From positions 1 through 64,000 of IMG/VR virus record IMGVR_UViG_3300000233_000008: a stretch of 64,000 nucleotides of DNA; one strand, given 5' to 3'. A program made the translations under genes and the position numbers. The notes beneath the pieces are model-generated. The model was not told the DNA's origin and did no database searches. It saw only the letters and a program-made list of their open reading frames with translations. This stretch comes from a virus. Positions 59,424-64,000 of the stretch are shown here, in pieces (the first letter of the stretch is position 1; each line of letters starts with the position of its first letter).

Positions 59424-59617
59424 TGAATATTATATTTCAAATTGTTATCTTCTTTGTAGTCTTTATGATTTACAGAGCTATTAGAAATCCTATTCTTGGT
59501 ATTACTGACTCTCAAAAATTCACAAAACCATTTATATATTATATGGGTTTGTGTGTTTTTATTGTAGAAATTACTACTGTAGGCTTTACCACACAATATG
59601 TTATGTATGGGATTTAA
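59423..59617 (+). CDS. Small membrane protein, 64 aa
   Basis: Two predicted membrane segments (residues about 3-17, FQIVIFFVVFMIY; about 37-58, PFIYYMGLCVFIVEITTVG). Coupled to the previous gene. It could be a second holin-type or other membrane peptide close to the lysis block; no specific signature is visible. Confidence 0.65.
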   Translation: MNIIFQIVIFFVVFMIYRAIRNPILGITDSQKFTKPFIYYMGLCVFIVEITTVGFTTQYVMYGI

Positions 59618-59619
59618 TT

Positions 59620-59829
59620 ATGATAGACATTAAAATTAAAGATTATTCTTGCAATAACCCTTATTTTCTTCCTCTGGAAAACACTCATCCTGATGTACAA
59701 CATGAGCCTGTCATGACTTCTGTAATGAGAGAAGGTCTTTTTCTCAAAGACTTTAATCTTAAAGATGTAGACACAAGAGAAACCCTTAGAAAAACGATTG
59801 ATAAACTGCTTTCTAATAGCATTCGTTAA
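59620..59829 (+). CDS. Small hypothetical protein, 69 aa
   Basis: The start at 59620 lies two bases after the previous stop; a longer frame from 59551 would overlap the membrane protein and is rejected. Acidic, soluble. Function unknown. Confidence 0.65.
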   Translation: MIDIKIKDYSCNNPYFLPLENTHPDVQHEPVMTSVMREGLFLKDFNLKDVDTRETLRKTIDKLLSNSIR

Positions 59830-59844
59830 AGCCCTTAAAACCCT

Positions 59845-59876
59845 ATATTACCTTTACGTACCACGGAGGGTAATAT
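59845..59876 (+). promoter_or_regulatory. Leader hairpin that can hide the holin ribosome-binding site
   Basis: Arms 59845-59854 and 59867-59876 pair over ten positions (one T-G). The second arm begins inside the GGAGG Shine-Dalgarno sequence and ends one base before the ATG. When folded it would partly block ribosome binding, which could delay lysis. Confidence 0.6.
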
Positions 59877-59877
59877 T

Positions 59878-60156
59878 ATGAAACTTAAAAAGTTTTACAC
59901 AAGAGAAGCTACCTTCTTCTTTGCTTTGGTTGTTCACGGAATGTGGGTGTATCTATTACTCACACTTCCTGACAGCCTCAAAGTAGAAGTCTTCTCTACT
60001 ATCGCGTTTCTATCTATGAGCTGCTTTGCCGGCGCCTTTGGCCTTAAAATCTATCAGCTCAAAATGGAAAAAGATCACGAAAACGGCACTTCTAAAATTG
60101 AAGTTGTCGAGCACACAAAAGTTACAGAAGTAACAGAAAACAAAGAGGTGGGATAA
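59878..60156 (+). CDS. Putative holin, 92 aa
   Basis: Two predicted membrane segments (residues about 11-28, TFFFALVVHGMWVYLLL, and 36-58, VEVFSTIAFLSMSCFAGAFG), a short basic N terminus and a charged C-terminal tail (KMEKDHENGTSKIEVVEH). Size, topology and position directly before the spanin genes fit a holin that opens the inner membrane to the endolysin. No family-specific signature is recognised, so an alternative inner-membrane protein remains possible. Confidence 0.65.
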   Translation: MKLKKFYTREATFFFALVVHGMWVYLLLTLPDSLKVEVFSTIAFLSMSCFAGAFGLKIYQLKMEKDHENGTSKIEVVEHTKVTEVTENKEVG

Positions 60157-60488
60157 TGTTAGCATTCTTTAATTCCTTTAAGCTTCCCATTATTCTTTTT
60201 GTAACTCTCATGGCTGTTAGCTCGGTTTCGTTTTACACTATCAAAAACCTGCTTGAAGCTAAAGTTCTACTTCAAGTAAAACTTGATGCCGCTGAAACAG
60301 AACTTACAGCTATTAAAAACAAAGCAGGGCTTGATACCAAATCTGCCCAAGATGCTTTTGAACTACGCTTCAAAAACCAAGAAGAATTCAATCTTGGTGT
60401 GCAACATTTAGACTCTCTCACCTTTGGTGATGAAACTCTACCACAATCAACACAGGAGATGTGGAAATGGTTAAACCAACGCCAGTAA
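60156..60488 (+). CDS. Inner-membrane spanin (Rz-like), 110 aa
   Basis: One N-terminal membrane segment (about residues 7-31, FKLPIILFVTLMAVSSVSF) followed by a periplasmic coiled coil (about 33-85, LLEAKVLLQVKLDAAETELTAIKN). Its end overlaps the lipoprotein spanin gene by 22 bases in another frame, a typical Rz/Rz1 arrangement. Coupled to the holin by a one-base overlap (GGATAATG region). Confidence 0.8.
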   Translation: MLAFFNSFKLPIILFVTLMAVSSVSFYTIKNLLEAKVLLQVKLDAAETELTAIKNKAGLDTKSAQDAFELRFKNQEEFNLGVQHLDSLTFGDETLPQSTQEMWKWLNQRQ

Positions 60489-60742
60489 TTATTGGTATCT
60501 GTTTTTTGTTTTTAAGTGCTTGTGCACCTGAGATCATTACTGTAAGAGAACCAATTGCTATCCCTGAATCTGTTACATCTTGTTCGGGTGTCCCTTCTAT
60601 TCCTAATGAAGTAACCTCAGTAGACCAAAGCAATAAACTTACTCTTGATATTTACAGAGCAGCTAAAGATTGCAAAAATACTGTTAACAACATTAACGCT
60701 TACATTACCAATTACAACAAAACAGTAGCAACTCCTCAATAA
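60467..60742 (+). CDS. Outer-membrane spanin lipoprotein (Rz1-like), 91 aa
   Basis: The start at 60467 is set by AGGAG at 60454-60458; a GTG at 60461 is in frame but less likely. Hydrophobic signal VIIGICFLFLSAC, with lipobox LSAC and lipid-acceptor Cys at residue 19. The mature part has predicted helical stretches. It would span to the inner-membrane spanin and fuse the membranes in the last step of lysis. Confidence 0.82.
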   Translation: MVKPTPVIIGICFLFLSACAPEIITVREPIAIPESVTSCSGVPSIPNEVTSVDQSNKLTLDIYRAAKDCKNTVNNINAYITNYNKTVATPQ

Positions 60743-60753
60743 GGAATACTACA

Positions 60754-61410
60754 ATGCGCATACGTACAAACATTCTGATTGTTCCTCTTCTGATTTTGAT
60801 TCTATTCAAAACAGAATTTCAAGCATTTGTTGTGCGTATGGCACAAACTCACCAAGTTGTACAAGTACCAGATGAACACCTAACCATTACCCTGAGAGAT
60901 ACCACCGTTGTTTACAAAGGTGGTATCTCACCAGGCAACGCTACTGCTCTTGATGTATTCCTTATCATTAACCCACAAGCCACAGTCATCTCTATGCACT
61001 CTGGCGGTGGTAATGTTGCTGCTATTGATATGTACTTGGATATCGTAGCAAAGCATAATCTTAAAGTTATTGTCGAAGCCGGCAACAAATGTATGAGTGC
61101 TTGCGCTGCTATCGCTATTGCTCAATACAAGTCTAACAATCTCTACATAGAAGATACAGGTATTCTGGGATTTCATAAAATCAAAACACTTGCTGATTTT
61201 AGAACCTTTACACCAGATCAAATCATGAAACACCAAGAGCTTACAATTGCTAAGTTTTATGATGACCTCACTTCTTATGGGTTTTCTGTTCAAATGGTTT
61301 CCAAAATCATTCAAGAAACCGATGAGTACACTCTACTCTATCCACTGACGTATAAAGATCTTCCAAAATTTTTGGAAGGGACTATATACAGTTCAACTAA
61401 AACGAAATAA
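60754..61410 (+). CDS. Exported ClpP/SppA-type serine protease-like protein, 218 aa
   Basis: A signal-anchor (residues about 8-24, LIVPLLILILFKTEFQ), then a ClpP-fold pattern: SMHSGGGNVAAIDMYLD near 84-100 (oxyanion loop), EAGNKCMSACAAIAIAQ near 114-130 (nucleophile Ser in the CMSAC motif), and GFHKIKT near 143-149 (His of the triad). The C-SAC form is typical of periplasmic members. An unusual gene for a lysis-side location: it could degrade periplasmic proteins or act on host envelope signals. Role unknown. Confidence 0.78.
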   Translation: MRIRTNILIVPLLILILFKTEFQAFVVRMAQTHQVVQVPDEHLTITLRDTTVVYKGGISPGNATALDVFLIINPQATVISMHSGGGNVAAIDMYLDIVAKHNLKVIVEAGNKCMSACAAIAIAQYKSNNLYIEDTGILGFHKIKTLADFRTFTPDQIMKHQELTIAKFYDDLTSYGFSVQMVSKIIQETDEYTLLYPLTYKDLPKFLEGTIYSSTKTK

Positions 61411-61411
61411 T

Positions 61412-61503
61412 GGGTTCCGAAATTAAGGTTAGCTGGTGCTTTCAGGAGGCTGTAACCCTCTTCCGGAAACGGCAAAGAGTTCGATTCTGCCCGGAACCCA
61501 CCA
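61412..61503 (+). tRNA. tRNA-Tyr-like gene (anticodon GTA), irregular
   Basis: The acceptor stem GGGTTCC/GGAACCC with encoded ACCA is perfect. The anticodon arm GGAGG-CTGTAAC-CCTCT gives GTA. A long variable arm (CCG-GAAA-CGG) is typical of tRNA-Tyr. The D arm is weak and the T stem holds only with a four-base bulge, so folding and function are uncertain. Confidence 0.68.
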
Positions 61504-61511
61504 TATATTTT

Positions 61512-61588
61512 TGTCGTGTAGCTCAGTTGGTTAGAGCATTGTCCTGATAAGACAGAGGTCGGTAGTTCGAGTCTACCCACGACAACCA
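61512..61588 (+). tRNA. tRNA-Ile (anticodon GAT)
   Basis: Acceptor TGTCGTG/CACGACA perfect, with ACCA encoded. Anticodon arm TTGTC-CTGATAA-GACAG gives GAT. T arm GGTAG-TTCGAGT-CTACC. Confidence 0.95.
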
Positions 61589-61592
61589 ATAC

Positions 61593-61669
61593 GTTCTATT
61601 AGCTCAACTGGAGAGAGTATTGTCTTGCGAAGGCAAAGGTTACTGGTTCGAGTCCAGTATAGAACACCA
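61593..61669 (+). tRNA. tRNA-Arg (anticodon GCG)
   Basis: Acceptor GTTCTAT/ATAGAAC perfect, with ACCA encoded. Anticodon arm TTGTC-TTGCGAA-GGCAA gives GCG, reading CGC/CGU. T arm ACTGG-TTCGAGT-CCAGT. Confidence 0.93.
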
Positions 61670-61675
61670 CATAAT

Positions 61676-61750
61676 GCGCCGGTAGCTCAGTGGTAGAGCG
61701 GTGGACTTTTAATCCGATGGTCGTGAGTTCAATCCTCACCCGGCACACCA
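61676..61750 (+). tRNA. tRNA-Lys (anticodon TTT)
   Basis: Acceptor GCGCCGG/CCGGCAC with one C-A mismatch at the second pair, ACCA encoded. Anticodon loop CTTTTAA gives TTT. T arm GTGAG-TTCAATC-CTCAC. Confidence 0.92.
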
Positions 61751-61853
61751 TAATAAACCGTAAGCGTTGGGGCCGTTCACCGTACAGGTGTTCACTTGGC
61801 TGCGAAACGGAGAGGGAAACCTCTGGCTTGGGTTCGCTCCAAGCCTTTAATAT
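61751..61853 (+). ncRNA. Structured element between tRNA-Lys and tRNA-Thr genes
   Basis: About 100 bases that do not fold as a tRNA. Helices: CCGTT/AACGG (61773-61777/61806-61810) enclosing CACC/GGTG; directly abutting AGAGG-GAAA-CCTCT (61811-61824); directly abutting GGCTTGG/CCAAGCC (61825-61845) with loop GTTCGCT. No bases separate the last three helices. No known RNA family is recognised. Confidence 0.55.
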
Positions 61854-61929
61854 GCCGTCATAGCTCAGCTGGTAGAGCAACCGCCTTGTAAGCGGTAGGT
61901 CCGGAGTTCGATCCCCCGTGGCGGCACCA
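61854..61929 (+). tRNA. tRNA-Thr (anticodon TGT)
   Basis: Acceptor GCCGTCA/TGGCGGC with one wobble, ACCA encoded. Anticodon arm ACCGC-CTTGTAA-GCGGT gives TGT. The T stem has one A-C mismatch. Confidence 0.93.
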
Positions 61930-61947
61930 ATTTAAAGGATTTTTCAC

Positions 61948-62106
61948 ATGTCTAAAAAGAAAGCTCCCCCAAAGCAACGCAATCCTTATATTGCTCAAAT
62001 GCTTTTTCGCGTTTCCGGCTCTCACGGAAAATCTAAAAAAGCAGAACGTAAAGCAATGAATGAAAAGATTAAAGCTTTGAAAAATAAAGCAGATTTTGAA
62101 AACTAA
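61948..62106 (+). CDS. Small basic protein (RNPY/HGKS type), 52 aa
   Basis: Starts MSKKKAPPKQRNPYIAQMLF and continues RVSGSHGKSKKAERKA. Small phage proteins with an RNPF/Y segment followed by a GxHGKSxKAxRR stretch are widespread and of unknown function. AAAGGA precedes the ATG. It is the first gene after the tRNA cluster. Confidence 0.75.
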   Translation: MSKKKAPPKQRNPYIAQMLFRVSGSHGKSKKAERKAMNEKIKALKNKADFEN

Positions 62107-62118
62107 AAGGTGTCTAAA

Positions 62119-62367
62119 ATGGATGCTCTACAAATGTTTCTCAATACTCCACCCACCAATGAACAGCTGTATCGTTGCCTGCGTGAGAACCCTTCTGAAT
62201 GCTCTATGGCTGGAATGATACCTTTGTTGTGTGGTCATTACGAAGGTATCGAACCAAAATTCTTGGTTCTTTATGCAACCGATCCAGATACATTGTATGA
62301 TAATGTTTCTGACGAACTTACGGGATTCCGCATTTTTGGTCACATCCTTCAACAAGGAACATCATGA
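62119..62367 (+). CDS. Hypothetical protein, 82 aa
   Basis: ATG 62119 with AAAAGG at 62105-62110 is preferred to an in-frame GTG at 62110. Predicted helical start (LQMFLNTPPTNEQLYRCLRE) and a mixed remainder. Overlaps the next gene by four bases (ATGA). Function unknown. Confidence 0.7.
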   Translation: MDALQMFLNTPPTNEQLYRCLRENPSECSMAGMIPLLCGHYEGIEPKFLVLYATDPDTLYDNVSDELTGFRIFGHILQQGTS

Positions 62368-62678
62368 GCTCATACGTACTTATACACCGTGACGATATTG
62401 GAATGGTAATCCAAAATTTAGAAGCACTTAAAACAGAACTTACCATACTATTAGAAAACTCCCAAGATATCTATGATGCTAATGAAAAACTTTCAGAAAT
62501 CATACACGAGTTAGAAGACAGCAATTTAAAACCTGTTTACATTCACCCATCTAATAGACCACCAATCATCAAACAATGGCAAAAAGGTGTTATTGAAGAT
62601 ATCAATTTTTGTCTTCAATCATTTGATAAAGCCCTCTCATCTAATTTCATTGAAACTCTTTTTCCAGACGCCTCTTAG
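62364..62678 (+). CDS. Hypothetical protein, 104 aa
   Basis: Coupled to the previous gene. Predicted helical N-terminal half (IQNLEALKTELTILLENSQ), soluble. The stop codon lies inside the terminator hairpin. Function unknown. Confidence 0.7.
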   Translation: MSSYVLIHRDDIGMVIQNLEALKTELTILLENSQDIYDANEKLSEIIHELEDSNLKPVYIHPSNRPPIIKQWQKGVIEDINFCLQSFDKALSSNFIETLFPDAS

Positions 62679-62687
62679 GCGTTTTTT
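62668..62687 (+). terminator. Rho-independent terminator
   Basis: ACGCCT-CTT-AGGCGT followed by T runs; the preceding stop codon overlaps the loop and right arm. Confidence 0.88.
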
Positions 62688-62714
62688 GGTTTTTAGCTTC
62701 ACGGAGTAATTCTA

Positions 62715-62867
62715 ATGCAACACAAATTCCCATTTAAAGGCATTCAGCAATTAATTCGTGAAGCTAACCTTTCTCATTTACTCATTAAAACACCTGAGCG
62801 CGACAAAGAATCTAAAGGCATCATTAACGCATACATGCATGAATTGTATGAAGACTTTGAGGATTAA
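62715..62867 (+). CDS. Small hypothetical protein, 50 aa
   Basis: ACGGAG lies ten bases before the ATG. Starts MQHKFPFKGIQQLIRE, ends in an acidic helix ELYEDFED. The stop is three bases before the next start. Function unknown. Confidence 0.65.
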   Translation: MQHKFPFKGIQQLIREANLSHLLIKTPERDKESKGIINAYMHELYEDFED

Positions 62868-62870
62868 CAA

Positions 62871-63194
62871 ATGTTACATCAACTTAAAGAGATATGCAGA
62901 GCATATTACGATAATGATCCAATCTCACAAGGTGTAATGATTAATGAAACCCTTTACAATCAAATTGTTAAAACCTACAATTTCCAACAGTTCACAAACG
63001 GTGTTCGACCATACTTCAAACTCAAAGAATGTCAAGTATACCCTGATTCAACTATGCCTTTATTCTCTTATAAAGAGTATAGTCTCTGGGATCCTACTCC
63101 TGATGTTTTTGACTTTGATTTTTCTGCTCACAAAAAACTAGAAATTATGGCTCTTTTAGGAGACCCAGCATGTCTTACAGAATCTACAACGTAA
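62871..63194 (+). CDS. Hypothetical protein with SAHKKL motif, 107 aa
   Basis: Resembles the 57254 gene product in layout: a helical start, INETLYNQIVKTY near 24-36, a LKECQVYPDS segment near 51-60, and DFSAHKKLEIMALLGD near 84-99. The motif recurrence is discussed as a finding. Its end overlaps the next gene by 25 bases. Confidence 0.7.
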   Translation: MLHQLKEICRAYYDNDPISQGVMINETLYNQIVKTYNFQQFTNGVRPYFKLKECQVYPDSTMPLFSYKEYSLWDPTPDVFDFDFSAHKKLEIMALLGDPACLTESTT

Positions 63195-63382
63195 CCAACA
63201 TTCAATGGGACAAAGAGATTGATGGCACTATTGCCGTTGTTAGGCTTCCTTCAGAAGTCAACATCCCTATTTTCTCTGACCCAAAAGTGTCTACTGAGCA
63301 AGTTGAATTTGAAATTGCCGACGGCCTTTCCGAAACATTCGGATGGCTCGTTAAAAGCTTTAATTATAAGGTAGCAAACTGA
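63170..63382 (+). CDS. Hypothetical protein, 70 aa
   Basis: Starts inside the preceding gene, with TTAGGAGA just upstream. Beta-rich N terminus and an acidic middle. The last base is the first base of the next ATG. Function unknown. Confidence 0.65.
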   Translation: MSYRIYNVTNIQWDKEIDGTIAVVRLPSEVNIPIFSDPKVSTEQVEFEIADGLSETFGWLVKSFNYKVAN

Positions 63383-63717
63383 TGTTTTACACATTTAGAC
63401 AAAACAATTCTGGTGGATACTATTCAGGACCGCAGTATATCATTATTGAAGCTGCTGATGCAGAAGAAGCCAATGAACGCTCTCAATCTACCCAAATCTA
63501 TTTTGATGGTGCTAGCAATGACGGTCCTGATTGCCCTTGCTGCGGAGACCGCTGGTACAGAGCTTATTCCAATGATAAAGGTACTGACCAACCAGAAATC
63601 TACGGATACAACCAATTTCAAGATGATGAGTGGGTTCAAACAGATGCTAATGATGAAGATATGGATCTTGAAATCCACTATCTTAATGATGCAACAGTTT
63701 ACTTCAAAAGGGCATAA
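63382..63717 (+). CDS. Conserved phage protein (YTFRQNNSGG type), 111 aa
   Basis: Begins MFYTFRQNNSGGYYSG, continues IIIEAADAEEANERS and contains DCPCCGDRWY near 49-58. This pattern is common in phage genomes (a small family of unknown function). Coupled to the preceding gene by a one-base overlap. Confidence 0.8.
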   Translation: MFYTFRQNNSGGYYSGPQYIIIEAADAEEANERSQSTQIYFDGASNDGPDCPCCGDRWYRAYSNDKGTDQPEIYGYNQFQDDEWVQTDANDEDMDLEIHYLNDATVYFKRA

Positions 63718-63719
63718 TC

Positions 63720-63971
63720 ATGCGTGAATACACTATCAAAATAAAGCCAGTTTACAAAATTGTAGCATTTGATGGTAATTCACTCGTCTCTGCTTACGAC
63801 CTTGTAAAGGATGAACGTGGTTGCTGGGGTTGGAATTACCCCATTGAAGAAGAATACAAAACAGAAGAAGAAGCCCTGCAAGGTATTGAAAAGTATCTTA
63901 CAGACCCAAAAAACCATTCATATTCGTTTTCTGTTTTGAAATTCTTTGTGAGAGACTATATCTACTCATAA
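63720..63971 (+). CDS. Hypothetical protein, 83 aa
   Basis: A small protein of mixed composition (MREYTIKIKPVYKIVAFDG...), two bases after the preceding stop. Ends just before a tRNA gene. Function unknown. Confidence 0.7.
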   Translation: MREYTIKIKPVYKIVAFDGNSLVSAYDLVKDERGCWGWNYPIEEEYKTEEEALQGIEKYLTDPKNHSYSFSVLKFFVRDYIYS

Positions 63972-63980
63972 GAAATTAAT

Positions 63981-64000
63981 GATTCCGTAGCTCAACTGGA
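63981..64000 (+). tRNA. 5' end of a tRNA, cut by the window edge
   Basis: The sequence GATTCCG, TA, GCTC and a D-loop start follows the usual acceptor, 8-9 and D-stem pattern. The anticodon is not in the window. It does not pair with the tRNA fragment at position 1, so the two are different genes. Confidence 0.7.

Noticed and set aside
61751-61853. HDV-like or hammerhead ribozyme after the tRNA-Lys gene
   Set aside because: A GCGAAAC string is present but the nested pseudoknot of HDV-like RNAs and the CUGAnGA core of hammerheads could not be placed.
1-64000. The tRNA fragments at the two window ends being one gene across a circular junction
   Set aside because: The acceptor strand at 63981-63987 (GATTCCG) does not pair with the 3' acceptor strand at position 50-60.
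1-64000. CRISPR array, integrase or attachment site, insertion sequence
   Set aside because: No regularly spaced repeats, recombinase signature or transposase was seen; the genome looks strictly lytic.

Overview
The window is most of the genome of an N4-like podovirus (the group now called Schitoviridae) infecting a Gram-negative host. Three observations support this. A virion RNA polymerase of about 3,665 residues ends the late block at 19.9-30.9 kb. A second, T7-type RNA polymerase is split into two genes at 55.0-57.2 kb, as N4 RNAPII is. The gene order from the virion polymerase through the N4-gp56-type capsid protein to the portal and large terminase follows N4. An inner-membrane/lipoprotein spanin pair points to a Gram-negative host, which I cannot name. 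The DNA is A+T-rich, with short intergenic gaps and many stop/start overlaps.

Layout. 52.1-53.5 kb looks like the true end of the linear genome: late leftward genes end there and the first rightward genes begin. The window therefore seems to be an arbitrary opening of a circularised map. In functional order: (i) 53.2-57.2 kb, first rightward genes, each block preceded by paired RNA hairpins, then the two RNAPII subunits; (ii) 57.2-61.4 kb, small genes ending in a lysis block (putative holin, overlapping spanins) and a ClpP/SppA-type exported protease; (iii) 61.4-61.9 kb, five tRNA genes with a structured non-tRNA element among them; (iv) 61.9-64 kb and 0-5.7 kb, small accessory genes, more tRNAs, a dihydrodipicolinate-synthase-like gene (dapA family), an Acb2-like anti-defence protein and a knotted structured RNA; (v) 5.7-8.8 kb, MoxR-type ATPase, VWA/metallopeptidase protein and endolysin; (vi) 8.8-19.9 kb, replication and recombination: SF1 helicase, family A DNA polymerase, PD-(D/E)XK nuclease, ATPase-primase, RecA-like ATPase, single-stranded-DNA-binding protein and RuvC-like resolvase; (vii) 19.9-52.9 kb on the minus strand, virion and packaging genes. 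The two halves converge on a strong bidirectional hairpin at 19.88 kb.

Working together. In N4, the virion polymerase enters with the DNA and transcribes the early genes, including those for the split RNAPII. RNAPII then transcribes the replication genes, and the single-stranded-DNA-binding protein lets the host sigma70 polymerase use late promoters. The same components are present here, and sigma70-like boxes lie ahead of the terminase-end operon and the virion polymerase gene.

The observations most worth following are the 1.55-1.87 kb RNA (ten stems by eye, two of them crossing others as pseudoknots), the phage dapA with an internal deletion, the Acb2-like gene, the repeated hairpin pairs ahead of early genes, the holin leader hairpin, a small-protein family sharing an SAHxKM motif, a zinc-protease signature inside the virion polymerase, and an excess of the hexamer GCCGGC (33 sites counted by eye).
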